Position numbers and translations under genes: made by a program. A stretch of DNA of 64,000 bases. It comes from Sympetrum striolatum (taxonomy: Eukaryota > Arthropoda > Insecta > Odonata > Libellulidae). Location of the stretch: the NCBI GenBank assembly GCA_947579665.1, contig CANPUZ010000046.1, positions 992,001 through 1,056,000 on the forward strand, in the 5' to 3' direction. Below are positions 52,729-62,749 of the stretch, piece by piece. Below the pieces are notes generated by a model. That model did not search any database. It was not told the origin of the DNA and saw only the letters and a program-made list of their open reading frames with translations. The stretch's first letter is position 1. Each line of letters begins with the position of its first letter.

Positions 52729-53170
52729 CTAAGTCAATTTGTTTGTTCCATACCAATTGTAGTTTGGATCAGAACTGCCAAATCCTTTTTCATTACGGTT
52801 AGTCTCGGAACTAGTATCAACTGTCACCAAAAAGCTGATGTCCATAGCAATTTTTTCAAATGTAATTTGGCAAATTCGATCACCCTTGTTCACTATAAAA
52901 TCATCAGCGCTATGATTATAATGAAGAACTTTAATTTCACCTCTTAAATCGGCGTCGACAACACCAGCACCGACTTCTAAACCATACTTTAACAAAAGCC
53001 CAGATTTAGATGCCTGCCATAGAGACCTTTAGGAATCTCTAATGATAAGTCCTAACTAGACAACGCCCTCTTTTTGGAATAATATCCGACTGGATGGCAG
53101 TAATATCGTAACCCGTCGGACATTCGTAGCTACCTGCGAATTGGTGCAGTTTTTTCATAGCGATGAACAT
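52729..53170 (-). pseudogene. dUTPase (two frameshifts)
   Basis: Trimeric dUTPase motifs in order: motif 1 region CPTGYDITA with IIPKRG; LSLEIPKGLYGR then SKSGLLLKYG (motif 2, usually GRxAPRSGL); GAGVVDADLRGEI (motif 3); NKGDRICQITFEKI (motif 4); NRNEKGFGSS (motif 5, RGxxGFGS). Catalytic Asp of motif 3 and the Gly-rich motif 5 are present. It would hydrolyse dUTP to keep uracil out of DNA. Frameshifts near 53055 and 53015 break it. An acceptor-like TTGTAG precedes the ATG. About 140 residues, normal length. Host or viral origin cannot be told, but it sits in the virus-like cluster on the same strand. Confidence 0.78.
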
Positions 53171-53275
53171 TCTACAACCAAAATTTAAAATAAGAATTAG
53201 AAAAATCGGTCAAAATGTTGTAGCGACATTGGGTATTGATTGAAAAACTCATTCAAAGCTCCCGTGTACAGACTT

Positions 53276-53925
53276 TTATTCTTCACCTTTAATGGGATTC
53301 CACTTATTGTACAGCCGGTATTGGCGCCTATGCTCGTAAACCTTTACGCAGACAATATATAACAAACTTGTTTGTATACTTGATCGGTTGAACTGCACTA
53401 TCTGCCTCTGTATGACCGCCAAGCGAGGCTCCAACCACCGACAAATCGGGTCTCTGGTCCGGTATGAGTTGTTTCGGTTTGCACAGGAGTAGATGAAGTG
53501 GGAATGGTCCCCGTGGTCAAACCGGATGAATTTCGGTTCTTTGCCTGCAATTGAATACAATAATTTTGTAATTTGTTACAATTGGAAGTATAATATTCTT
53601 TGATAATTATATTTACCTTTTTGGTGGGTGGTTCCTTTGAGGTTGTGGTGGTGGATAATGAATGTGAAGAGTGTTTCTTTGGTGTTTGCGGTGTCTTCTA
53701 TGTCGATGGTTTCGGTGTTGACGTTCTTGGAGGCTTTGTTGGAGTCGCTGGAGGAGAAGACAGTTGTGTTTCTTCTCTTTCCCTTTCCGATACCAGATCC
53801 ACTTGCGGTGTTTGTGACAATGTCTCCTCTTCCAGATCCAGCAGTGAAAGTATCACAATGACAGTAAGTGATAAACGCAAGTTTAACTTACTTTTTGAGG
53901 AGACTCCATTTCGAGATTGTTGACC
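53276..53925 (-). pseudogene. Gene with possible HUH-like motif, copy B (two to three exons)
   Basis: Exon 1 (to 53617): polar Ser/Gly/Lys-rich N-terminal part, then ETLFTFIIHHHNLKGTTHQK; donor AAAAG|GTAAAT. A 72-bp intron ends CAATTGCAG. Exon 2 from 53544: GKEPKFIRFDHGDHSHFIYS, then RDPICRWLEPRLAVIQRQIV and HRRQYRLYNKWNPIKGEE, stop at 53276. An upstream MESPQK stretch ends in a GTAAGT donor at about 53904, suggesting a further intron. DHSHFIY has the HxH of HUH motif II and FTFIIHHHN may be motif I; this is inference. Boundaries match copy A exactly. Exon 2 is longer and intact here. Confidence 0.52.
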
Positions 53926-54803
53926 AAATCAATGCCCAGTCCAACAAAAGAGAATAGCAAAACCGCAGTACCAAAAACTCTGGAGAAACTCGCCTGGCAA
54001 TTCGATGCTTAATTCAGTGAATTTCGAACTTCACACTTTCTCCCACAACCCCCACTAACCAGCCCAAATAGTAAATAGAAAGACTCACCTTGAGTGACCT
54101 TTAATGTGTTTGTAGATTTTAACCCTCTCTTTTTTCACTGCCTTGAATGTTACGTTTCACAGAGAGCCCAACAGTGAACATCTTCCGCATTATGCGCCAA
54201 CACATCTCATTGCAGCTCTCACCTCCAACTCTGCTGAAATAATGCACCTGCATTGGAAATACATCCCAACATTATACATTAATAAACAGGAATTGGGGGC
54301 ACAGGGAAATTACTAGGCATGTGACATTCATACCTTCCTTCCTTCCTTCATTCGTACCTTCCAGCGCAGGAGAAAAATCCAACCAACCATAGATATGGCA
54401 TGTCATTATATGTCATCATCACCATGCTGATCAAAAGCTTCTTTGGCTTGCCATTCTTCCATCTGGCCGACACATCTTTTGCTACAAAACACAATGATGC
54501 TATCACCCAAGCTTTAACATATGTAGGCTCTCAGAATCATCAGAAATTAAATTTTTCCTTACCTTCCATTCCAATGGAATCTCTCTTTAGGCTTTATCCC
54601 TGAGATTGTTATTTCTATATCTATAATCTTTGAAGTCATACACATACGTGTATTTCTCCCTAATCTCAGATATTATTACTTCGTCCACAGGGATGTCACT
54701 CACTGTGCATGCCTCATAGCCAACATGTACCTTCTCGGGGAGCTTTTCGAGGGCGAATGTTAATATAACCGAGGTGGACTTAATTATTTCTCCGTTTTGT
54801 CTC
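53926..54803. other. No recognisable gene
   Basis: Contains a (CCTT)n microsatellite near 54330-54360. Short frames lack motifs. Confidence 0.45.
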
Positions 54804-55330
54804 TTATTTAGTCTGCGACAAGAGATGACTCCTCTCTTGTGCTGTCTCTTCTTCTGAGACGTAGAGAAGGTCGTAGCAGGTGTTAAGTTTCTTGTGGACC
54901 TCTACCATCACTGGTATATCGTGTAGCATCTTTGTGCCAAGCAGTTTATCGCTCTGTTTATCATTGGCTGTTTTTATCAATAGAGTACCATCTCTAAGCT
55001 TCTTTACTGACTCTAAATTTCCTGAAATTAGCATTTGTTAGGACTTTATGTATGAGAAAAGGAGACACCTTGGTCAGATATTCATTATCCTTAGTACACT
55101 TCATGTTCAAATATTTTCTGCATTTGTTAACATCATCTCCCCCTCCTATTTCTGGGTCTTTTAGATGGAGGAGTAGGTAGTTCCATATGAGATATAATAC
55201 CTTTCAAAGGAGCTAGCATGGCACGGATTTTTATTAGATCTGAGTCTTGAAAATCTAAATAGTATTCTGTGGGACAAATTTCAGGATATATAGCGTTGTC
55301 GCCTCCCGGCTCTCTCGTCTTCCTTGCGGT
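54804..55330 (-). pseudogene. LINE ORF1 fragment, copy 1
   Basis: From 55330: ELPTPPSKRPRNRRG, then NKCRKYLNMKCTKDNEYLTK and VSPFLIHKVL; after a frameshift MLISGNLESVKKLRDGTLLI, KTANDKQSDKLL and VMVEVHKKLNTC. The V-x-x-L-R-x-G-x-L-L-I...Q-x-x-x-L-L...V-x-x-H-x-x-L-N pattern is the RRM-like domain of a LINE ORF1 (RNA-binding). Same family as 59103-59339. Broken by at least two frameshifts. Confidence 0.6.
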
Positions 55331-55379
55331 GCGCCGCTTGCAAGGACGGCGGTAGGTTCCCCGAGGTTTGAGATCGGGT

Positions 55380-56245
55380 TTGCATGAATGATAAGTTTAT
55401 ATGGGTTTTATTATTTTTATTTCATTATTTTTGCAGGATTAATTTTTTTTTAGTCAGGGCCAAACAGGGCCTGCACGACGCAGGGGTCGCGCCTTTTATA
55501 TAGGGCCCAATAGGGGTCCGAAGATAGGCCGAGGGTGGGGGATCCAGGGCTTGTAGGTCCCAGGCGATTGCCTCAGCACTACTTAGTGGTCTCCTCCAGG
55601 ATTCGGGCGATCCTCAGCCTTTGTTGCAGCCGCTGCGTCTGTCGTCCTTCCTCCTTCTCCTGCATCCATGCTGAGGGCGGGTAAGTTCGGTGACAACCGG
55701 AGTTTCTCACTCGAACGGGGTGTGCCGAGCCGACAATCCTGGGGCCGAGCCAGCGGAGTTCTCCACTCGAATGAGGCTCGTAGTTTTGGGTCCCAAATGG
55801 GGAGCTATGCACTCTAACGCCAAAGGGGTGCTGTTCCCGTTGCAGAGCTATGTGCTCGATCGACAATGGGTTAGTTCCCATTGTGGAGCTATGCGCTCAA
55901 ACTACAACAGGTTTAGTTCCCATTGCGGAGCTATGCGCTCAAACTACAACTGGTTAGGGGGTTTTAGTGGGGACAGAAAAGCAGCAGGGAGTTATTCACT
56001 GGAGCGTGCTGCCGTTCTCTTCACCCGGAATTGACTTCCTTGGACTCCAGGCTGGACCTTTAGACTCTCATCCCCAGCGTCATGGGGGGTGAAAGAAACA
56101 GCGCTGGGAGTGAAAAAGTAATAGCAGGGGGGTTAAGGGTCATCGGGGGTGTAACTGGAACAGCGAATGGTTGAAAGTTACAGTGGTGGTGAACTGACGC
56201 ACTTTTCAGTCACCCAGGCGATTGCCGTGTATCACAGCGTTGAGA
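55380..56245 (-). promoter_or_regulatory. G module, copy 5, with MQTRSQ start and 42-bp minisatellite
   Basis: Minus strand starts TGTGATACACGGCAATCGCC at 56245. The TATA box is mutated (GAGTCTAAAGG). The leader carries 3.8 tandem copies of a 41-43-bp unit (starts 55802, 55845, 55886, 55928; GAGCTATGCGCTCAAAC). Then come the GGATCCCCCACCCTC block, the AATAAAA-rich end and the gene start MQTRSQTSGNLPPSLQAAHR at about 55382, which soon runs into LINE ORF1. Confidence 0.7.
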
Positions 56246-56575
56246 ATTGGAGAATGGTTTTCAAACAAATATTCATTAACAATATTACATTCACGGTTAT
56301 TCTTGCATTTAAGAATTTCTAATTGTTCCAATGCATCTAAACGTTTACCTTTAGTTGCAAAATGAGGAGGTTTTATAAAAAAATCACTGGTATGGCCACG
56401 ATTAATCAAATGTTTTTTGCAATGTGCAATTTATACGGTGATTGTTCACAAAAGCTTTAAAATGTTCTTTATTCCTAAATTTGAATTTTCTCTGGCCAAC
56501 GTATACATTGTTACATGTGTTGCACAATAATTTATAAACACCACTTAAGTCCGCTGCTTCGAATTTGTCTTTGCA
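56206..56575 (-). pseudogene. GIY-YIG endonuclease fragment, second Penelope-like element
   Basis: The minus strand reads LSGVYKLLCNTCNNVYVGQ, RNKEHFKAFVNN, then after a frame change LINRGHTSDFF and KGKRLDALEQLEILK. GVYxLxCxxCxxxYVGQ is the GIY-YIG core; H-x-x-x-x-x-H and the E-x-x-E-I motif follow. It overlaps the 5' end of the G module by a few tens of bases. Sequence differs from the 28.5-kb fragment, so another family or an old copy. Dead. Confidence 0.65.
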
Positions 56576-56840
56576 CTAACTAACAAGTTCTTAACCAACA
56601 ACTTTGCTTCTTTTGTCACGGAACACCACCAAGTTAAGCCTCATTTAGTCGAATTTATTATTCTATTGGTATACTTTCACATTCAAACAGTAGTAAATTA
56701 AACTTTAAAAGGGATTGTCTTTTTTTATTGCAATCACTTTGTCAATAAATAGCTCACTCTCCTTTTGCTTCACCTCTTAGTTAATCCCTTGCGATATCTA
56801 AATTAATATCTATATCAATATTTAACTATCCTGATGTTAA
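56576..56840. other. No gene
   Basis: AT-rich. CAATCACTTTGTCAATAAATAGCTCACTCTCC (56731 on) also occurs at about 44421, showing shared repeat flanks. Confidence 0.45.
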
Positions 56841-57140
56841 TGTCGTAGAGACATAAAGATATTGGCCAAAAAACAAATTTATTATCTTACTAGAACAGGA
56901 TACGTTGTCTTGTAGTGCAGAAAAGAGGGTGGTCCTGCTGGCAGATCCTGCGAGAGGTTGAGTGGACGGACCGAAGGGCTCGGTGATAGTGGCTCCTCTA
57001 GTCTTTCGGCCTGGCCCTTTTATACTCTGGGGCACAAAGGGTATGGAAAAACCCAAGTGGAGGGGGTAGATGACGTTGCTAGGAGTCGTACTGACTGCGA
57101 TGCACGTGATCAGCGCGTGGCTTTACCCTTACTCCCGACA
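56841..57140 (-). mobile_element. Solo LTR, 300 bp
   Basis: Minus strand begins TGTCGGGAGTAAGGG and ends CTCTACGACA: inverted TGTCG...CGACA ends. TATAAAAGGG lies mid-element, and AATAAA about 35 bp before the end. Flanks TTAA (56837-56840) and TCAA (57141-57144) are a probable 4-bp duplication with one change. No internal region. Ty3/gypsy-like architecture. Confidence 0.75.
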
Positions 57141-57189
57141 TCAATGTCCAGAATGAATATGCAAAAACTAAAAGGTGGTATATTGTAAT

Positions 57190-57780
57190 CGCCTGAGGAT
57201 GTGTTATTCACATTGACTGTTGAGATCCCGTCTGAACATAGTAGTTGTGGTAACTTTCCCAATGCCGTTAATACCGTCATGGTAGGGAACGAAAGAGCAG
57301 ACAGAACTGCCAAGGAGGCCTTGGACGCCCATTTGTCCGACTCGGTGCGTGTCACAAATGAGGATCTACCCTCGGGAAAGTGGTCTTAGAGCAGTGGCTG
57401 CAAAGATGGGGGAACCTCAGAAACAATAAGCTACATCGCATTAAAACAGATACATCTGCGTGGGCCTACACTGTCAGAAATAGTCGAGCAGAAGAGGTTG
57501 CTGTCACTCGTCTGAGGATCGGACATACTGCCCTTACCCACTCTTTTCTCTGTTCCCCGAATTCTACCTCAGTGTGAGGAATGCGATTGCCAACTCACTG
57601 TGAAACATATACTTACAGAGTGCCAGAAATACTTCCACCAACGTAGAACTTATTTTCAGTGACATTGAAAGAAATCCTGGGAAATGACCGTAACATGATA
57701 GATAGAGAAATATCTTTCATGAGAACCACAGATTTTTCAAAAATGTAAGGGGAAGGACTGTTTTATTACACTTTCAATTC
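57190..57780 (+). pseudogene. LINE RNase H and C-terminal zinc finger
   Basis: The first frame reads GNERADRTAKEALDAHLSD (RNase H C-terminus), the second VLEQWLQRWGNLRNNKLHRI, AEEVAVTRLRIGHTALTHSF, the third PQCEECDCQLTVKHILTECQ (a CCHC-type finger). This order is the end of ORF2 in I/R1/Jockey-related LINEs that keep RNase H. Two frameshifts. The 3' part is copied at 45200-45552. Confidence 0.75.
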
Positions 57781-57914
57781 TCTTTGGACATACCTACCCT
57801 GGTATGGTGAATATGGTCATATTTTATTCTTTTTGATGTTAAAGTGAAGAACTGATATATTTATGTGATAGCGAAGGTGCAAAATTGTGTTGAGGCACCT
57901 TACAAATTTACTAA
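57781..57914 (+). repeat. LINE 3' UTR
   Basis: Ends GGCACCTTACAAATTTACTA, the same terminus as the copy at 45552. Sequence beyond 57914 differs between the copies, which fixes the 3' end. Confidence 0.7.
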
Positions 57915-58273
57915 TACCAATAATGTTTCTTTCCCTGTCTCTGATATTGCAATGCACTCTGCTTCTGTTGAAGAAAGAGCAGCCGTTGTTTGCTGTTTGC
58001 ATCCCCAAGAAGTTGCTCCTCCACTAAGCTTAAATACATATCCTGTGTAAGACTTCCTATCGGTTGGGTGGCTACCCCAATCAGATAATTATTTTACCAG
58101 ATAAGCCAGAACTTATTGTTCCCGTTATACAAATAAGTTTCTCACATGGACTAAAATATTTGTGAAAACGATTAAAATAATGTTTACTCAATTCGTAGAG
58201 ATACTATATTATGAATCATATAATTATTATTTAGGAATGATTCTTAAAGTTAGCATTATTCCACTAAATCGAC
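57915..58273. other. Target flank without a supported gene
   Basis: A plus frame to 58050 (SVEERAAVVCCLHPQEVAPP) is open but short and unsupported. Confidence 0.4.
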
Positions 58274-58441
58274 TCACTTTTTTCGTGCAGCAGTGCGTTT
58301 ACCGTTTCTGAGATCGATATTATCACCAGTCCTTTCGTGGAAATGCAATGGTACCTCCACTTCTGTTTTGTTATCTAACGAAATGAAATTACAACATATC
58401 TCGTTACTATCTGTTATCTCAGCTGAAGAGATTAGATTCAT
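58274..58441 (-). CDS. Candidate exon or small ORF, 55 codons
   Basis: The ATG frame MNLISSAEITDSNEICCNFI runs through SLDNKTEVEVPLHFHERTGD and NIDLRNGKRTAARK to a consensus donor AAAA|GTGAGT and a stop. A CTCT|GTAAGTACC donor at about 58518 on the same strand follows a 58766-58520 open stretch (MERVEGMKDFRRM...), so the two may be exons of one gene. Phases do not join with the acceptors I tried. Unrecognised. Confidence 0.28.
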   Translation of the reverse strand: MNLISSAEITDSNEICCNFISLDNKTEVEVPLHFHERTGDNIDLRNGKRTAARKK

Positions 58442-58766
58442 AAATACTTCAAAGTAATTAATATATATTTGATGATATTGTAATTACACACATGCATCTG
58501 ATATCAGGTACTTACAGAGGAAAAAACGACTTGGAAAAGGTTTCCCTTAACATAAAGATATAATAATAACATATATATACTATATTGGTGATTTTTCCCT
58601 CCGAAACGGTTTCTGTATGAGATTCACAATACGGTTCCGCTATAATTAAGTTTCCAAGTTGCCTCTGAGATTCCGGAGCATGGAAAATGCATTCAACTGT
58701 CACTAGCCTTGCAAAACACAAACCTACCATCCTTCGGAAGTCCTTCATCCCTTCAACCCTCTCCAT

Positions 58767-59102
58767 CTTCTTTCTCTTCTCATTAAAAGCATTATTAATA
58801 ATAATCTAACGCAGCTATGTATTCATTAACCGAATAGAGTGGATTAACCTGGAGCACTCCTGAATTTAGTGGAGGGGTTAATTCTCACACTAGAAGGACT
58901 GAAAAATTTAATAGCAGAGTAATTTCTCTAGCAGGTTGTCTCTCGAGTTAGCAGGACAGAGTATTTATTGTCTCACCGTTGTTTCCTCTGGAATCTACGA
59001 CAGGAGATGACTCCCTGGGAAGCCATCTTCTTCGTTATCTCATCCTTGTTTACATAAAGGAGATCATAGGAAGAGATTACCCCACGGCATGTATTGAGAG
59101 TT
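58767..59102. other. No gene recognised
   Basis: Mixed sequence; nothing supported. Confidence 0.4.
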
Positions 59103-59339
59103 TTATGTGCTTCTACTTTCACTGGGGGTTTCGTGAAAGGTGCTCATTAGTAGAAGCTTATCACTCTGTTTTTCATTGTCGGTCTTGATTAAAAGTGTTC
59201 GTCCCGTAGCTTTTTCACTGACAGTAGCTGGAATTGTGGCAGACAGCACCCTGTGTATGAGGAAGGGAGACATCTCTTCCCTTGCACATTTCACAATAAG
59301 GTATTTGTTGCATTTCAATACATTTTCTCCCCCACCCAC
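59103..59339 (-). pseudogene. LINE ORF1 fragment, copy 2
   Basis: Reads GGGENVLKCNKYLIVKCARE, MSPFLIHRVL and GRTLLIKTDNEKQSDKLLLM. Same domain as 54804-55330 with the LESVKKLRDG segment deleted. 5' and 3' parts missing. Confidence 0.6.
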
Positions 59340-60061
59340 AGCTGGGCGGGGTCTTTAACCCCTAGGGGTCAAATAACCCTAGCTGTTGACGCATCCTCAA
59401 ACCATAATACTACTACTAGCATAGTAATTTAGGCTGTTTGCAGTTTTTGTTAGTCGGTGATGGGTATATCAATGGATTCAGCATGACTTGTATTGTAGGA
59501 GTGAAGGGTTGAATGAACAGTAAACCTATTGATGTTATTTTTTATGTAGAGGAGAGAGTCGTATATGTAACAGGAGTAAACGGTCATTATTCTCTGTTGG
59601 ATACCTTACTAATATGTAAATCAAACACCCTAAGTATAACACAAACCATTCATACAGCAACTTTGCTCACTTAATTTACCTTAGTCTCTGCCCTCGATTG
59701 CAGAAGCAATTCATAGGTTTTCCTCTAAGAATCGCATTTCGCTTTGAAGGCCTTGAAGTAATTGGTGTGATTTATCTGAACATTTACTGCAGACAAAATG
59801 AGGAAATTGGTCATCTATAGATATCTACACTGAAAATTAATGTGTAATGTCAAGAAATTCTGCCAGTCAATGTCCTTCGTTAGGATCGCAGCTGCCTTTA
59901 GAGGGAATCGGCATGAGTTGTGCAATACTAATTATTTTTATTGCATTCTTAAATTAAACAGGAGATGGGATTCTTGACCCTAACAGTAGAAAATAAATTT
60001 ACAGGAGAGTCCTGGCAGAACCTAGAAGTTAAAAAATATCCAAATGAACATTTATTTTAAA
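59340..60061. other. No gene firmly recognised
   Basis: May include further decayed P-element-like C-terminal sequence on the minus strand (e.g. near 59860-59950), but without clear motifs. Confidence 0.35.
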
Positions 60062-60740
60062 TCTTGTAAATCCAGGATTGTTTTGGTATTCAATGTCAAT
60101 ACAGTTTGGACTGGTTTCCATCTGCCATCCCCAATGTTTAATTGTTAAAAAACTCTATAAATTCTTTCAAGAAACATTGTTTTCTTTTATACATCAGTAT
60201 TTAGTTTACTGATGGCCATAACTGGAGGCCTAGAACACATCAAGGAGAACCACTTATCAACCTTCTCAAAAAATAAAGCAGTAGTAAGTTAGTCAGAATC
60301 CCACACTTGACTTTTAACACAGTGTCTTATACCAGCAGCTACATCATTGCTCATGACATCCATAGCAAGATGAACCCTCATTTTTTGGAATTGCTTTACA
60401 AAAACATGGTCATTTGTCAATTTTGGGACATTTTTCAAATCTCGATCTGCTTGAATTGACAGAAGTTTCTTCTCTGGCAAAGGAAACTTTAGCTGAACTC
60501 AAGCAATTTTCCTTCACAAAATTATCTGATAAATAGATATACTACTCATCCAGGAGGTGGTTTAGAGTATTTTTCAAAACATGGCTAACATCTGCCATAG
60601 AAGAACAAATTAATATCTGGTCTTCATGGATGGGGAATAGAATTGACAGTCCTGGAGAATTTACCACATCTTGATTGCAACTCCCTATATTTTCGCAGTT
60701 ATCGCGCTCAGACTTGATTACCTCAGACAGGTTGGCCAAA
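60062..60740 (-). pseudogene. P-element/THAP9-like transposase fragment
   Basis: The minus strand in alternating frames: SSMADVSHVLKNTLNHLLDE, VPKLTNDHVFVKQFQKMRV, HLAMDVMSNDVAAGIRHCV, ALFFEKVDKWFSLM, then DGRWKPVQTVLTLNTKTILD. D-x-x-H-x-x-K-x-x-x-N-x-L, P-K-L-T-x-x-H-x-x-x-x-F-x-K-M-x-V-x-x-A-x-x-V-x-S-x-x-V-A, F-x-x-x-x-x-x-x-F and W-K-P-x-Q-T are the GTP-binding/insertion and catalytic-core blocks of P-element transposases and their THAP9 relatives. THAP zinc finger and catalytic C-terminus are absent; stops at about 60290 and a frameshift show it is dead. Confidence 0.6.
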
Positions 60741-61080
60741 ACAAGTTCAAGAGTTTCATTTTTCCGTGCATTTATTCTTACAGTTGGTGCAATTCACTTA
60801 CATGTTTGCCGCTCTAAGCCAAGCGCTAGTCCCTGTACAATGTCGCGGCAGACTCTCGACACTCACCAAATCTGCGTCCCAGAGTTGGGGACACCCGTCT
60901 TCTGACTGCGTCACCAAAGAATGAGACGAACTGGAAGAGTTTTGCATCCTTTTTACACTAATTCGGCAAGGGGGGTCATTGTCTTAGGGTTGAGTGGAGG
61001 TCGTTGACCGGGATCAGGGCAGAGGATGCAAGGGTGTAGTGAGAGGAGAAAAAGGGTTCGGGTGGAAACATCTAGAAGTG
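60741..61080. other. No gene
   Basis: No supported frame; may hold degraded sequence downstream of the R2-like ORF. Confidence 0.4.
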
Positions 61081-61720
61081 TCAAGAGGAGGATGCTGCGA
61101 TATTTAGGGGACAGGAAATTGTCAACAGAAAGGTTAGAAGAAAGGAGACTCGGGGTGACTGAATCTGAAGGGTGGTCCATTGAGGGTGAATTCGAAGGGT
61201 GCACATGGGGTGCAGGCGGCCGGAAATTTTTGGGAAGCTAACGCTTGGCCTCTCAAAAATATCACAAGTGATGCAAATAACTGTAAGGCCAATTTCATGA
61301 GACCTCTTTTCCAGTGCCTGGAGTCTAATCGTCTCCTCCTCGCTCCACTTGGCGCGGTGACCGCCTCCCGTCTTGGAAGACGCTCGGGCGGGGGCACTCG
61401 CCGCGGTAGATATCTTCTCGTTACGCACATCCGGGTGGATGTGACGTTCGTGCGTCGAGAGCCCGCGAGCGGTGGGAAACACCCTCACGCAAGCACTGCA
61501 TTGGAAGCCACCAGTTGCGTCCATCTCAACGCCACCCCCCACGCCTATACTGTGGGGAAAGTGGCACGCGACCGCTAGATAGGATCGACGCTCAGTCGTG
61601 CACCTACTGCAGACGTATCTGCATTTCAGTGATGGATGGACTTCCCTAAGATGTGTCAAGTATCCCGTGCTCCAGGCGGTTAAGCCAGGGCAGAGGGGAC
61701 ACTGTGTGTACCCCGTCTAG
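61081..61720 (-). pseudogene. R2-like retrotransposon N-terminus: three zinc fingers and Myb
   Basis: The open frame extends upstream of the first TTG at 61659. Finger 1 TQCPLCPGL...HLREVH, finger 2 YVCSRC...CHFPH, finger 3 FQCSACVRVFPTARGLSTHE with RHIH. Then a basic linker and KWSEEETIRLQALEKR, the c-Myb-like W-x-E-E-E block. Known: R2-clade elements begin with one or three such fingers plus a Myb motif that guide target-site binding. After about 61250 the frame no longer resembles the family and no RT or restriction-like endonuclease follows, so this is a 5' fragment. Finding the 5' end without the 3' end is odd for target-primed elements. Confidence 0.62.
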
Positions 61721-62749
61721 CGGATAGAATATGACCAACGGGTCGGATTGTCTCGATTCAAAGCTGGAGACGGGGTCTCCAGCTAGACTGGCCTATTCTG
61801 AGGCTCATTTAAGTTGTCTTCCATTAGTGTTTGTTATAGAGAAGTTCAGACGTCGAGTTGTCTTACAGTTCAGGAAACAATGTCAAATGGGTTCGAGTCG
61901 TTAAGGGAGGGAAGGACTCATTTCGAGTTGTTAAGGGAGGGAAGGACTCCCTCAGGAGAGATATCTGCTACGAAAAGTAAAGAAAGTCATAAGTAAATCA
62001 AGAGACATCTGAATTCAATTAATATCTTACGTTATAGTTGAGGCCATCTTAAATGGTATGCGCTCTGATTTTTAAAGATCCACTGACTTCGAAAATGGAT
62101 ATAACAACTTCCTGTCGCAGAAACAAAGCCTACATTTTCTCAAGTCTGAACTTTGACGCACCTTGTAAGCCATCAAGATTTGTTTTCAATAGTATTATTT
62201 TCCAGGATTAATTATAGGAACTGAACCCTTTAAACTCTATTGGATGCTTACAAATATTTCTCCATCCTCTGATATCCAAAAGTTACACCAAAGGTCGCTG
62301 AAGTATTCAGTTTGATAGGTGTCGAGAATTTGAATCGCTTCGTAGTAATCACTAATATTAGTAGTGTAGCTATGCCCATCCACAATGAGTGGATCAGCTT
62401 CTTGTTTTCTCCTTTCACTAGCTACATTCTCCTTTCTCTAGTTACATTCTCCTTTCCTCCCCATTCGAATCTCGACAGGATGTTTATCAGCCCTTCGCCT
62501 GTAAAGGAAGAGATAGAATTGGGTTTGATTTGATTGAGTTTGATTGGTGTTCTATTGCATAGACCATCATTGTAGCTATGATTCTATAATATACCATCAT
62601 GTTTTTGGTTTCCACATTATTTAGCTCATTCAACTCTAGGTCAGCACAGGTCCAGCACTTTAGCCTGGATGGCGTTTATGTCATAGTGACATTAAGGAAA
62701 CAAAGAAAACTATAGTCAAGGTTGAACATTTTATTACCTTTCTTACTCC
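61721..62749. other. Mostly unassigned; short tandem repeats
   Basis: A 29-31-bp direct repeat (GTTAAGGGAGGGAAGGACTC) occurs twice at about 61890-61950, and CTAG(C/T)TACATTCTCCTTTC twice at about 62420-62455. No gene supported. Confidence 0.45.

Noticed and set aside
61180..61578. 132-codon plus ORF
   Set aside because: Antisense of the zinc-finger/Myb ORF, whose Cys/His spacing is clearly on the minus strand.
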